A stretch of DNA of 64,000 nucleotides from Haliea sp. (lineage in GTDB: Bacteria; Pseudomonadota; Gammaproteobacteria; Pseudomonadales; Halieaceae). The stretch's first letter is position 1. Each line of letters starts with the position of its first letter. The notes below the pieces were generated by a model. That model saw nothing but the letters and a program-made list of their open reading frames with translations. It was not told where the DNA came from and ran no database searches. A program made the position numbers and the translations under genes. The stretch lies in the NCBI GenBank assembly GCA_024642245.1, contig JAHEBM010000013.1, positions 1 through 64,000 on the forward strand, written 5' to 3'. Of this stretch, positions 1-9,267 are shown piece after piece.

Positions 1-28
1 TATTAGGGTTATCCCCTGCTATCAAGAC

Positions 29-553
29 TCACATGGAGCGCCGTAACAAGGGCGGAATATCCGGGTGCGACTCACCCTCCTCCCCCAGTTCCGCCACCAG
101 CTTGTGCAGTGCAGGGCCCAGCCGGGGCTTGACCTCCTCAGGGCGCAGCTGCTCGCCGCATTCATTACAGGTGAGCATGGGGCGGGTGCGTTTGCCGCAT
201 TTGAGGTGTACATATTCCAGTGGCGCGCCCTCCCCCTTGTCCATCCATTCATCCCCCCAGCGGGCCAGGCTCATCAGCACGGGATAGAGACCCAGGCCCT
301 TGCGGGTGAGCCGGTACTCGTAACGCACGGGTCGGTCATGGTATGGGACCTTGACCAGCACCCCCTGGTCCACCAGCTTGCCCAGCCGCTCTGACAAGCG
401 GTGCCGGGTAATACCCAGGTTGGACTGGAACTGGTCGAATCGACGCGTACCCAGGAAAGCGTCCCGTATAATCAACATGGTCCAGCGCTCGCCCACGATG
501 GACAGCGCCCTGGCAACTGAACACACCTGTTTGTCTATATCGTCCCAGCGCAT
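29..553 (-). CDS. HxlR-family winged-helix transcriptional regulator
   Basis: A 174-residue DNA-binding regulator. Cys11 sits in the short N-terminal helix typical of HxlR proteins, followed by the family core (VGERWTMLIIRDAFLG, about residues 20-35) and a winged helix ending near residue 95 (YEYRLTRKG). Unlike short HxlR proteins it has a C-terminal extension with a possible zinc knuckle (CNEC plus an upstream Cys). I chose the ATG at 553 because AGGGA lies just upstream and the HxlR homology begins there; the open frame runs further to 613. The ligand is unknown. It is transcribed in the same direction as aceA but lies beyond the aceA terminator, so it is probably a separate unit. Confidence 0.85.
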   Translation of the reverse strand: MRWDDIDKQVCSVARALSIVGERWTMLIIRDAFLGTRRFDQFQSNLGITRHRLSERLGKLVDQGVLVKVPYHDRPVRYEYRLTRKGLGLYPVLMSLARWGDEWMDKGEGAPLEYVHLKCGKRTRPMLTCNECGEQLRPEEVKPRLGPALHKLVAELGEEGESHPDIPPLLRRSM

Positions 554-686
554 AGAGGTCCCTGGTAATAATTGCATCGACAACTGAAAAAACGTGCGGA
601 AAATGTAGCACACTCATTCTGATTTGGAACCGTCCTTTTTAAGACCCGCGCCCTTCGCCGGCCACGGTGTATACGGCCATAAAGGC

Positions 687-714
687 AAAAAAAAGGGCGG
701 GAATAACCCCGCCC
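687..714 (-). terminator. Rho-independent terminator of aceA
   Basis: On the minus strand a 7-bp GGGCGGG/CCCGCCC stem (708-714 with 695-701) with a 6-nt loop is followed by eight T (687-694). It lies about 45 nt past the aceA stop. A second hairpin, GTGCGGG/CCCGCAC, sits between stop and terminator (722-745). Confidence 0.85.
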
Positions 715-760
715 TCTTCATGTGCGGGCAGCAAGCTACCCGCACTCAAACCACGCGAAC

Positions 761-2356
761 TCAGCCAAACTGGTTCATGGTGTTGTCCTTACCGCCGGCC
801 TTGAGGGCCGCTTCACCGGCAAAGTACTCCTTGTGGTCGTCACCCATATCGGACCCGGCCATGTTCTGGTGCTTGACGCAGGCGATACCCTGGCGAATCT
901 CCTGGCGCTGCACACCCTTGACGTAGCCCAGCATGCCCTGCTCGCCAAAGTATTCCTTGGCCAGGTTGTCGGTGGACAATGCCGCGGTGTGGTAGGTTGG
1001 CAGCGTGATCAGGTGATGAAAAATACCCGCCTCGCGAGAGGAATCGGCCTGGAAGGTGCGAATCCAGTTGTCTGCCTCGACTGCCAGTTCGGTAGTGTCG
1101 TAATCCACACTCATCAGCTTGTCGCGCTCATAAGCGGACACGTCCTTACCTTCCTTGTTCCACGCATCAAATACCTGCTGGCGGAAATTCAGGGTCCAGT
1201 TGAAGGACGGTGAATTGTTGTAGACCAGCTTGGCATTGGGAATCACTTCGCGAATGCGCTTGACCATACCGCCGATCTGCCCGATGTGCGGTTTCTCGGT
1301 TTCGATCCACAGCAGGTCGGCGCCGTTCTGCAGGCTCGTGATGCTGTCGAGAACGCAGCGGTCTTCCCCGGTACCCTTGCGGAACTGGTACAGGTTGGAA
1401 GGCAGGCGCTTCGGGCGCACCAGCTTGCCATGGTAGTTGATGATCACGTCGCCGTGGTTCATCTCGGACGGCTCCAGTTCCTCGAGGTCGAGGAAGCTGT
1501 TGTACTGGTCGCCAAGGTCGCCCACCTGGTGGGTGACGGCAATCTGCTTGGTGAGACCCGCGCCCAGTGAATCGGTACGTGCAACGATCACGCCGTCGTC
1601 CACGCCCAGCTCCAGGAACGCGTACCGCACCGCGCGAATCTTGGCCAGGAAATCCTCGTGGGGAACAGTCACCTTGCCATCCTGGTGGCCACACTGCTTC
1701 TCGTCGGACACCTGGTTCTCGATCTGGATCGCGCAGGCACCGGCCTCGATCATTTTCTTGGCCAGCAGATAGGTGGCCTCGGCGTTGCCAAAGCCGGCAT
1801 CGATGTCAGCAATGATAGGTACGACGTGGGTCTGGAACCCGTCGATTTGCTTCTGCACCGCCTTCGCGGCGACATCGTCACCGGACTGGCGCGCGGCATC
1901 CAGCTGGCGATACAGGCCGCCCAGTTCACGGGCATCCGCCTGGCGCAGGAACGTATACAACTCCTCGATCAGGCCGGGGACCGTGGTCTTTTCGTGCATG
2001 GACTGGTCGGGCAGAGGGCCAAACTCGGACCGCAGGGCTGCGATCATCCAGCCGGACAGGTACAGGTAGCGCTTGTCGGTGCTGTTGAAATGCTTCTTGA
2101 TGGATATCAGCTTCTGCTGGCCGATAAATCCGTGCCAGCAACCCAGGGACTGGGTGTACTTGCTGCTGTCCGCATCATAGTCAGCCATGTCCTTGCGCAT
2201 GATACCCGCGGTATAGCGCGCGATATCGAGACCGGTCTTGAAGCGGTTCTGCGCCTTCATGCGCGCGGCATACTCGGGGTTGATATCGTCCCATGTGCCA
2301 CCCTGTTGGGCGCGCAGCTTGGCGATAGCATCAATATCTTGCTGGAATTGTGACAT
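761..2356 (-). CDS. aceA: Isocitrate lyase (long form)
   Basis: Cleaves isocitrate to glyoxylate and succinate, the first step of the glyoxylate shunt needed for growth on fatty acids and acetate. The 531-residue length matches the long Pseudomonas-type enzyme rather than the E. coli form of about 430. The catalytic signature KQCGH lies at residues 220-224 (Cys222) and the acidic Mg-binding region ADIDAGFGN at 183-191. It is monocistronic: a strong terminator follows, and about 130 nt separate its start from the next gene. Its company of acyl-CoA ligases and thiolases in this window fits use of acetyl-CoA as a carbon source. Confidence 0.95.
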   Translation of the reverse strand: MSQFQQDIDAIAKLRAQQGGTWDDINPEYAARMKAQNRFKTGLDIARYTAGIMRKDMADYDADSSKYTQSLGCWHGFIGQQKLISIKKHFNSTDKRYLYLSGWMIAALRSEFGPLPDQSMHEKTTVPGLIEELYTFLRQADARELGGLYRQLDAARQSGDDVAAKAVQKQIDGFQTHVVPIIADIDAGFGNAEATYLLAKKMIEAGACAIQIENQVSDEKQCGHQDGKVTVPHEDFLAKIRAVRYAFLELGVDDGVIVARTDSLGAGLTKQIAVTHQVGDLGDQYNSFLDLEELEPSEMNHGDVIINYHGKLVRPKRLPSNLYQFRKGTGEDRCVLDSITSLQNGADLLWIETEKPHIGQIGGMVKRIREVIPNAKLVYNNSPSFNWTLNFRQQVFDAWNKEGKDVSAYERDKLMSVDYDTTELAVEADNWIRTFQADSSREAGIFHHLITLPTYHTAALSTDNLAKEYFGEQGMLGYVKGVQRQEIRQGIACVKHQNMAGSDMGDDHKEYFAGEAALKAGGKDNTMNQFG

Positions 2357-2483
2357 GGTGGGACCTCGCAGTGCTCATTGGTGAGAGGTCGGTATAGTAG
2401 TCACACAGGCAACATAACTGAAATAAATGATAAATATTTTTACTATTCAGGCGGTGAATTAAGGGTGGCCGCGTGCAAACACC

Positions 2484-4163
2484 TCAATTACCGAGCACAG
2501 CGGCCTTGAGCTGCGCCTTGAGCACCTTGTTGGTCGCGGTACGCGGGAAAGCCTGCGTGGTAAAAAACACCCGGGTAGGCACCTTGTAAGCCGCCAGTGT
2601 GGAGCGGGCGTGTTCCAGCAGCGCTTCCTCGGTCAGGGTCTGCGCCGGGTCCAGGTGCACTATCACGCCGACTTCCTCACCCAGGCGCTCATGCGGCAGG
2701 CCGATCACCGCCACTTCCCTGATCGCCGGCAGGGTCATCAGCTGGTTTTCGATTTCCGCGGGGTAAATATTTTCGCCACCCCGGATGATCATATCCTTGG
2801 CCCGGTCCGCTAAATACAGAAAGCCCTCCTCGTCCAGGTACCCGATGTCACCGGTCTTGAGCCAGCCTTGCCGGATTTCCTCGGCATTGGCGTCCGGCCG
2901 CTGCCAGTACTCGCGGATATTACAGGGGCTGCGAACCCATATTTCCCCGGTTTCTCCGGGGTCAAGCGCGGCACCGGCCTCGTTGCAGATCTTGAGCTCC
3001 ACAATGGGGTGCGGCAGTCCGGCGCTGCCAGGCTTCGCCGCGAAGGCCTTGCCCGTGAGCGAAGTGCCCTGCGCATTGGTCTCGGTCATTCCCCAACCGG
3101 TCCCGCTGAAATTGCCAGGCATTTTTTCCTCCATCAGCCCGCTAACCCGCGCCGGGGTGGCGGCGCCACCGATGCCGATGGAAAACAGGCTGCTGGTGTC
3201 CGTCTGGTCAAAAGCGGGAGACTCGAGCAAATCCAGCACCATGGACGGGGCCGCGGCCACTGCGGTCACTCTCTCCTGCTCGATATACCGCAGGGCCTGG
3301 TCCACATCCCACTTGTACATCATGACGATGCGGCGGCCGCCGCGCAGGCTGGTGAGAAACTGCGCATGGCAGCCACTGACATGGAACAAGGGTACCGCGA
3401 GCAGCGAGGTGGGCGCATACCCGCGCTCGAGCATGGCGCCGATCGTCTCGCTGTTACACATGGCTGCCGCGGCAGCAGCGAATTCAAAATTATAAAGTGC
3501 CTGGCAGATAGCCGAATGGGTGGAAGCCGCCCCCTTGGGTGCCCCACTGGTACCGGAGGTGTACATGATCATGGCCAGGTCACTGCCGTCAATGACCGCC
3601 GGCTGCGGCGCCATGCCGCTAAAGGGGGCAACAAATGCCGCCATGCCCCTGGCATCATCCGCCTGCGCGGGCCGCGCTATGACAGCGTCAATGCCTTTTT
3701 CGGCAAGCCAATCGGCAATACCGTCAAAGCGCGCCTGGTCACAAAACACCAGCCGTACGCCCGCGTCCCCAAGCGCATGGATGACATCGGCCGGGCGTCC
3801 CCAACTGTTAACAGGCACGATCGCGGCACCCGTGGTGACCGCGGCAATATACACCGTCATCCACTCGGGATAGTTGCGCATGGCGAGTCCGACACGGTCG
3901 CCAGGGCCGATGCCGCGAGCCTGCAGGGCTACCGCAATCGCGTCGGCCTCCGCCATAAGCTGCGCGAAACTGCGGCGCTCGCCCTCGTACACCAGAAATT
4001 CAGCATCGCCGTGCTGGCGCGCCACTGCCAGCGCCTCTACCAGCGTGGATGGCGCCTGCTTGTACCGGCGCAGACCATCGCCCCCGACAACGATCTCCCA
4101 GGGCGCACCCGGCGCTGTCAGCTGTGCCTCGACGGCTGCGAATTCCTGCTTGAATTGTGACAT
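2484..4163 (-). CDS. Acyl-CoA synthetase (AMP-forming, class I adenylate-forming family)
   Basis: Activates a carboxylic acid to its CoA thioester through an acyl-adenylate. The 559-residue protein has the P-loop-like motif YTSGTSGAPKG (201-211), the GWGMTE acyl-site motif, the hinge motif near DRAKDMIIRGGENIYP, and the C-terminal catalytic Lys region (TNKVLKAQLK). No signal peptide or membrane segment is visible, so it is cytoplasmic. The exact acid cannot be read from sequence; medium or long chain fatty acids are the usual substrates of this FadD-like group. It stands alone between aceA and a hydrolase gene. Confidence 0.88.
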   Translation of the reverse strand: MSQFKQEFAAVEAQLTAPGAPWEIVVGGDGLRRYKQAPSTLVEALAVARQHGDAEFLVYEGERRSFAQLMAEADAIAVALQARGIGPGDRVGLAMRNYPEWMTVYIAAVTTGAAIVPVNSWGRPADVIHALGDAGVRLVFCDQARFDGIADWLAEKGIDAVIARPAQADDARGMAAFVAPFSGMAPQPAVIDGSDLAMIMYTSGTSGAPKGAASTHSAICQALYNFEFAAAAAAMCNSETIGAMLERGYAPTSLLAVPLFHVSGCHAQFLTSLRGGRRIVMMYKWDVDQALRYIEQERVTAVAAAPSMVLDLLESPAFDQTDTSSLFSIGIGGAATPARVSGLMEEKMPGNFSGTGWGMTETNAQGTSLTGKAFAAKPGSAGLPHPIVELKICNEAGAALDPGETGEIWVRSPCNIREYWQRPDANAEEIRQGWLKTGDIGYLDEEGFLYLADRAKDMIIRGGENIYPAEIENQLMTLPAIREVAVIGLPHERLGEEVGVIVHLDPAQTLTEEALLEHARSTLAAYKVPTRVFFTTQAFPRTATNKVLKAQLKAAVLGN

Positions 4164-4252
4164 CCAGCCTCTCCTGTCAGAAAAAAGGGGCTATTGTAAG
4201 GATCTCAGGCCGACCTTTCACCGCATTCCCGGCACTTTGCCGGCCTAAAGAG

Positions 4253-4283
4253 CGCCCGGTTTGCATCTGCAAACTGCCGGGCG
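4253..4283 (-). terminator. Probable terminator of the EEP lipoprotein gene
   Basis: Just past the stop at 4287 the minus strand forms a long hairpin: CGCCCGG (4277-4283), a 3-nt bulge, TTTGCA (4268-4273), a 2-nt loop, then TGCAAA and CCGGGCG (4253-4265), followed by CTCTTT. The T-tract is short. Confidence 0.6.
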
Positions 4284-4286
4284 ACT

Positions 4287-5522
4287 TCAGCGCAAGGGCA
4301 ACGTCAGCTCCACGCCGAAATGGTCGGAGGGACTGGTCATGGTCGGCGAGTCCTCGGGCTGGAGCTCAGACGGGGGAATCGTTGCCTCTATGGAAATCGG
4401 GTCATCGAATACCCGCTGGGCGAGTATGGGGCGGGTCGTTACCAGGTTTTTGACAAAGATGTGATCGAGCAGCTTGTTCTCGACGATTGCATTGTTTTCC
4501 GCCTGGAGAATCAGGTTTTCACTGTCGCAAAATGTGCAGGGAAGCTGGTCAGCCGCCGGATCGGCAAAGCCAGCTGCCGTCCACAGCGCACAATTCTCGG
4601 GAAATTCGGGATCAACGCCGTTACTGGCATTGGCCAGGCCACAGTTGAAGTCCCCGGCGAAGAGAATCGGCTTTTTGCCCGCCTTGTTGTTGGCAAAGGC
4701 GATCATTTGTTGCTGCATCCAGCGGTTTTCGCCTTCCCAGGAGCCGTGCTTGCCTGAACCGGGATAGGGTATTGTACCTTCCAGGTTGGCCGTCGGGTGG
4801 GTGCAGCCCACGAGGTGGGTTTGCTTGTTGACTTCAATTTCCGCGTACAAAGCCCCCCGGTGATTGCTGCTCGAGTCATTGATGAAATCCTGGAACTCGC
4901 GATTTTTCAGCTCATGTTTCGATGCGAGCATAAGGCCTAGCGAACCATCATAGGCAAACAGGCCGGTGGGTTTCGTCACCGTATCTACCATGATCTCCAC
5001 TGTAATATTGGGTATTCCCACGGTGCCGATCACGCCATCAAAACAGGCCGGAGGCAGGCCGGCCAGGGGCGCGCCGCACTGGACGGATGCACAGGCAACC
5101 AGGGCGGCACCTGAAAGGCCGGCACACTGCGTATTACCGCAGTTGGCAAAATCCGCGATTTCCTCGTTACTGCAGGCAGGGGCACCTGAGAAAACCTGCT
5201 CGGGCGGCACGGTGTAAATGTAGGGGTAGTTGTCCTTCAGTGCCGCGGCTATACCGTCGACATAGTCCGGAAGCCACACCTCCTGCAGGCAAATCACATC
5301 GCTGTCGTGGCTCGCCAGAAGCTCCTTGTCCGCAGCCAGGCGCTCTTGTGTGAAGGCAACAAAATTCAAGGCGAAACCCATATTGAAACTGGTAATGCGC
5401 AGGGGATCCGTCTTGTCGCCGTTATTGTTACCGCCGCCCCCGGAGCAGGCTGACAACAGGCACAGCGCCGCGGTAAACGCCAGGGTCTTTGGTAAACGGG
5501 ATAGGGTGCTGATTATTTTCAT
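4287..5522 (-). CDS. Secreted lipoprotein of the endonuclease/exonuclease/phosphatase (EEP) superfamily
   Basis: A 411-residue predicted lipoprotein: signal peptide with lipobox LLSAC, then a Gly/Asn-rich spacer (SGGGGNNN) and an EEP fold. Visible motifs are ITSFNMG, VICLQEVW (catalytic Glu), THPTAN, LFAGDFNCG (Asp/Asn) and the C-terminal SDHFGVEL (catalytic His). Family members cleave phosphodiesters in DNA, sphingomyelin or inositol phosphates; the substrate here is unknown. Several Cys pairs in the middle suggest disulfides, fitting an extracytoplasmic location. The start is the ATG at 5522, directly before the signal peptide; the open frame extends to 5624. It is divergent from a second large lipoprotein hydrolase across a 219-nt gap. 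Confidence 0.82.
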   Translation of the reverse strand: MKIISTLSRLPKTLAFTAALCLLSACSGGGGNNNGDKTDPLRITSFNMGFALNFVAFTQERLAADKELLASHDSDVICLQEVWLPDYVDGIAAALKDNYPYIYTVPPEQVFSGAPACSNEEIADFANCGNTQCAGLSGAALVACASVQCGAPLAGLPPACFDGVIGTVGIPNITVEIMVDTVTKPTGLFAYDGSLGLMLASKHELKNREFQDFINDSSSNHRGALYAEIEVNKQTHLVGCTHPTANLEGTIPYPGSGKHGSWEGENRWMQQQMIAFANNKAGKKPILFAGDFNCGLANASNGVDPEFPENCALWTAAGFADPAADQLPCTFCDSENLILQAENNAIVENKLLDHIFVKNLVTTRPILAQRVFDDPISIEATIPPSELQPEDSPTMTSPSDHFGVELTLPLR

Positions 5523-5741
5523 GGGCTGCCTCGTCACTTGGCCGGAATCCGTCTGCGCTGATCGTACTTTCGCTCGGGCGAGCATAGCACGGCAGCCCCC
5601 CCGGGATGGAATACTCTCCCGCAAGTCGCCTCCGGCCCGGCCTGGCGCTCACCGGGCTCGCGGCTTTTTGTTGTACAAACCCCGTGTTTGACCTCTATAG
5701 TCATTACGGACAAGCGCTGACGCGTCCTGGAGACTGCTACC

Positions 5742-8700
5742 ATGATAAAAATACACGTCCCCCACGCCCTGTTGTTGCTTTGCCTGCTCCTGAGCGGCTG
5801 TGACGGCGACAATAACAACAAAAAGGATGCGGTCGTGCCCCCGCCGGAGCCACCGCCGCCTACAGCCGTTGCCCGGGAAGCCACCCAGCCATCGGATCTC
5901 CTGCAGGGCCCGCTGGCCCGTTCGGCCACCGGTGATTTTGTGCTTGAGAACGAACTGCTCAGGGTGATCATCCAGAAGCCAGGACGCAACTGGTTCGGCA
6001 TAGGGACCTATGGCGGCAACATTATCGACGTTAGCCGCAAGCAGGCAGACGGCAGTTTCCTGCCTGATCACATGGAAGAATTTGTTACCGGCATCAATAT
6101 TGAGAACACCCCGAACTACACCAAGGTGGAGGTCACCAAGCCAGGAGCGCCGGGCGAGGCAGCCCAGGTCTGCGCCCGGGGACCTGACGACCTGCTGGAT
6201 TTCATCAACGGCAGCTCCACTATCCGGGGCTTCGGCCTGAACTTCCCCGCCAGCGCCGATGATCGCGACCTGCCGCTGGAAATCGAAACCTGCTACAGCC
6301 TGGCCGAAAACCAGCCCTATGTGACTATTGATACCCGCCTCATAAACTCCAGTAATGAGGACGTGGGCATCTGGTGGGTGGAGTACCTCAACGGCTCCGG
6401 CGAAGTGGAAGCCTTCCAGCCCAGTATCGGTTTCGGTGAGCCGCTGTTTACCGCCAGCTGTCCCGCCACCAGCGCCGTGGCCTGCGAAGATGGCCAGTGC
6501 GACCAGTGCAACTACCTGGCCTACACTGGCCACGATGGCGCCGCCGGTGTGTCCTATGGCTTTATTCACTCGGTCGAGGGTACGACCAGCATCTCCACCA
6601 GCGGCGTCAACGTGCTGATCCTGGGCGAGGCAATCCTCTCGATAGCGGGGGGCGCACCGCCCAACTTCGTGGTTCCGGCAGACGGTGAAATGAGCCTGCG
6701 CAGGTACTTCGCGGTGGGGGATGGCACGGCCAGCAGCATCGCTGACATTCGCAACCAGATCGATGGCATTTACACCGGCCAGCTCAACGGCAAGGTAACC
6801 AGCGCGGGCCAGCCGGTGGCCAACGCCAGTATCGCGGTCTACCAGACGGTGAATGCCAAGGCCAGCCCGCCGATACTGTTTATGGCCGGGCACTCACGCA
6901 CGGACGCCAATGGCAACTACAGCATGAGCCTGCCGCCGGACGATTACGAAGTGCTGGCCAATGCCGAGGGTTACCTGTTCGCGGGTGACTCGCCTGCACA
7001 GCTGACCATTACCAGGGACGAAACCAGCCAGCTGGATTTTGACCTGCCCGCCCCCGGTTACCTGCGGGTTGGCGTAACCGCCACCGCGCTCGATGGGGGC
7101 AGCGGACCGGTACCGGCAAAAGTCCAGGTCGTGGGTTTCGATCCCAGCCCGGCGCCCGGCAACAACGTACTTGGCGCCCGCACCGGGGTGGTCGATGACA
7201 ATTCCGACGCACTGTCCTACGGTATTACGCTGGTCGATTTCATCGATCGCAGCGGCCTGGGCGAACGCCTGACCCTGGAGCCGGGAAACTACCAGTTGGT
7301 GGTGTCCCGCGGGCCCCGCTACTCCGCTTTTCGACAGGACATTACCATCACCAGCGGCCAGACCCTCGAGGTACAGGCTGAACTGGCCCAGGTGATAGAC
7401 ACCGGGAGTTACATTTACGGCGACTTCCACGTGCACTCGATCGACAGCCCGGACGCCGAGGTTACCCGCACCGAGCGTGTTGCGACCTACCTGGCCGAGG
7501 GCATGGATTTCTTCACCCCCTCAGACCACGACATGCGTGTGGATTTCACCGGCACACTTGCGGACATGGATGTAAGCGACCTGATCGGCACCGCGCCCAG
7601 CGGTGAGGTCACCCCCTTTGACTACGGCCATGTCAACAGTTGGCCGGTGACCGTGGACAGCAGCAGGATTGGCGGCGGCACCGTGGACTGGGGCCGGGCG
7701 GCGCCTGCAGGCATGGATTTTCCCGAATACGCAAGTTACGTGCTGTCACCCAAAGAAATTTTTGCCGAAGCGCTGTCTGATCCGAAGGGCAACCTGGTAC
7801 AGATCAACCACATAGCCTCGCACTTTGGCTCTTCCGGCCTGGGTATCGACACCGGTAGAACTCCCCCGCAATCCACCGTGGACGTGACCCAGCGGCGCCT
7901 TGACCCGGCGCTGGCCAACGCCTTCGATGACGGCTTCCAGGCACTGGAAATCTGGATCGGCACGGACGGGCGCGGGGGAATATTCAGGGAATTCCTGGGA
8001 CAGAATGCCGGGGACTGGTTCAACCTGATCAATCAGGGCATTGTCCGCACCGGTGTGGCGGATTCAGACACCCACGTGCGCCGCACGACCTATATATCCG
8101 CCCGCAGCCAGATCCCCAGCAGCGTGACCGACCCGGGGGAGCTCTCCGCCCACGCGGAAGCGCTGGCTGCAACCGTCGTGGCAGGCAAGCTCATCGGCAC
8201 CAACGCGCCGTTTGTGACCATCGAGGCGAGCGGAAAGCACAATGGACAGTCCGGGGTTGCGGACCTGTCACTGGCGGGGTCCACCACCCTGGCGATCGAT
8301 CCCTCGACCGATGTCACGGTCACGGTACGTATCGCCACCGCCGAGTGGGCACAGGTCGACAGCGTGGACTTCTACATCAACAACCAGCCCGAGCTGAGCA
8401 GCCTGCCCGGGCAGTCAGCCCGCTATGGCGTATGCCCTGACCGGACGGTAAGCCGCGGAGACGCCGGTTGGAGCCAGACCGAGGTGATCGTCGATAAAGA
8501 TATTCCCGGGGCCAGCCGCACCGAAATCGAGGTACGCCTGACCCTTCCCGATGTCGACGCTGACAGCTGGGTGGTGGCGATTGCCCACGGCACGGACGGC
8601 GTATCCAGGCCGCTGTTCCCGATCCTGCCCGAGGACCTTGATCGCGAGAGCAACACGTCCCTGGCGGATCTCACAGACGGCAACCTCGACCAGGGAGGCA

Positions 8701-8804
8701 TGCTGGCCTACGCCTTCACCAACCCACTGTTTATCGATGTGAATGACGACGGCTGGACACCACCGGGCGTCGCCAACGCCAGCTGCTCTGCACCGCCCGG
8801 TTAA
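5742..8804 (+). CDS. Large lipoprotein with a carboxypeptidase-regulatory-like domain and a CehA/McbA-type PHP hydrolase domain
   Basis: A 1020-residue lipoprotein (lipobox LLLSGC within the first 20 residues, then a Pro-rich linker). The N-terminal half resembles a beta-sandwich surface region. Around residues 345-450 lies a carboxypeptidase-regulatory-like repeat (GKVTSAGQPVANASIAVYQ). From about residue 558 a PHP-type metal site appears: DFHVHS with His563 and His565, then TPSDHD. CehA/McbA PHP proteins are metal-dependent hydrolases; the substrate is not predictable. The N-terminal part has Cys clusters (CEDGQCDQC). It shares its promoter region with the divergent EEP lipoprotein, suggesting a joint role in breaking down an extracellular ester or phosphodiester. 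Its TAA overlaps the stop of the convergent haemoglobin gene. Confidence 0.78.
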   Translation: MIKIHVPHALLLLCLLLSGCDGDNNNKKDAVVPPPEPPPPTAVAREATQPSDLLQGPLARSATGDFVLENELLRVIIQKPGRNWFGIGTYGGNIIDVSRKQADGSFLPDHMEEFVTGINIENTPNYTKVEVTKPGAPGEAAQVCARGPDDLLDFINGSSTIRGFGLNFPASADDRDLPLEIETCYSLAENQPYVTIDTRLINSSNEDVGIWWVEYLNGSGEVEAFQPSIGFGEPLFTASCPATSAVACEDGQCDQCNYLAYTGHDGAAGVSYGFIHSVEGTTSISTSGVNVLILGEAILSIAGGAPPNFVVPADGEMSLRRYFAVGDGTASSIADIRNQIDGIYTGQLNGKVTSAGQPVANASIAVYQTVNAKASPPILFMAGHSRTDANGNYSMSLPPDDYEVLANAEGYLFAGDSPAQLTITRDETSQLDFDLPAPGYLRVGVTATALDGGSGPVPAKVQVVGFDPSPAPGNNVLGARTGVVDDNSDALSYGITLVDFIDRSGLGERLTLEPGNYQLVVSRGPRYSAFRQDITITSGQTLEVQAELAQVIDTGSYIYGDFHVHSIDSPDAEVTRTERVATYLAEGMDFFTPSDHDMRVDFTGTLADMDVSDLIGTAPSGEVTPFDYGHVNSWPVTVDSSRIGGGTVDWGRAAPAGMDFPEYASYVLSPKEIFAEALSDPKGNLVQINHIASHFGSSGLGIDTGRTPPQSTVDVTQRRLDPALANAFDDGFQALEIWIGTDGRGGIFREFLGQNAGDWFNLINQGIVRTGVADSDTHVRRTTYISARSQIPSSVTDPGELSAHAEALAATVVAGKLIGTNAPFVTIEASGKHNGQSGVADLSLAGSTTLAIDPSTDVTVTVRIATAEWAQVDSVDFYINNQPELSSLPGQSARYGVCPDRTVSRGDAGWSQTEVIVDKDIPGASRTEIEVRLTLPDVDADSWVVAIAHGTDGVSRPLFPILPEDLDRESNTSLADLTDGNLDQGGMLAYAFTNPLFIDVNDDGWTPPGVANASCSAPPG

Positions 8805-9259
8805 CGAGCGGGCGCGGACAGGCTGGTCTCCATATTCGCCGCGATGGCGGCGGCGACCTGGCGTGCCCGCTTCGCCCCCTCGCCGGCAAAACCGTCATCC
8901 AGGGTCGCGTTGAACAAGTCCAACCAGCGCTGGAAATCCCCTGCCCGCAGCGTCTGCTTACCGTGCAACTGGCGATGAATATTCATGGTATGGCGCCGGT
9001 AAGCCCGCTCCCCGAGCAGCAGCTTGCACCAATAGTCCTTGATATGTGGAAGATGCACCGCGAGGTCGATTGCCGCGACATCCAGGAAAATGGGCGCCAG
9101 GTGTTGGTCGGTGAGCACCCGGGCATAGAAACGATCGACAAATTGCTCGATGTGCTCGCGGGTATCCAGATCGGGTTTATGTGCAACGGCAGTCACTGTT
9201 ATCACACCAGGCTGGTTTGACACTGGCCAATATACCCCGGGCACAGGTTCGGGGAGCAT
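8801..9259 (-). CDS. Group III-like truncated haemoglobin
   Basis: A small haem protein of the 2/2 globin fold. Visible family features are LDTREHIEQFVDRFYARV (helix A/B), LAPIF, HLPHIKDYWCKLLLGE and the helix E/F region RRHTMNIHRQL, then FQRWLDLFNATL. Such globins bind O2 or NO and are often linked to nitrosative stress. The first roughly 20 residues (to PGVITVTAV) look unlike the family, so the true start may be a GTG near 9205 or 9196; no convincing ribosome site marks any start. Only 8 nt follow the der stop, so it is probably the last gene of the ndk-der operon. Its stop overlaps the convergent lipoprotein stop (shared TTAA). Confidence 0.78.
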   Translation of the reverse strand: MLPEPVPGVYWPVSNQPGVITVTAVAHKPDLDTREHIEQFVDRFYARVLTDQHLAPIFLDVAAIDLAVHLPHIKDYWCKLLLGERAYRRHTMNIHRQLHGKQTLRAGDFQRWLDLFNATLDDGFAGEGAKRARQVAAAIAANMETSLSAPAR

Positions 9260-9267
9260 GAGCGGGC

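Noticed and set aside
2868-4160. 430-codon frame opposite the acyl-CoA ligase
   Set aside because: Composition and sequence are those of an antisense shadow; the minus-strand ligase has complete motifs.
761-4163. aceA and the adjacent ligase both begin with nearly the same codons (MSQFQQD and MSQFKQE)
   Set aside because: Similarity ends after about seven residues; both N-termini are normal for their families, so no duplication is needed.
5660-5741. Sigma-70 promoter for the PHP lipoprotein (TTGTAC or TTGACC with TATAGT)
   Set aside because: Spacer lengths are wrong for each combination; not listed as a site.
5649-6893. Long antisense frame of 414 codons across the PHP lipoprotein gene
   Set aside because: No family similarity, and it lies opposite a clearly coding gene with good motifs; a high-GC shadow frame.
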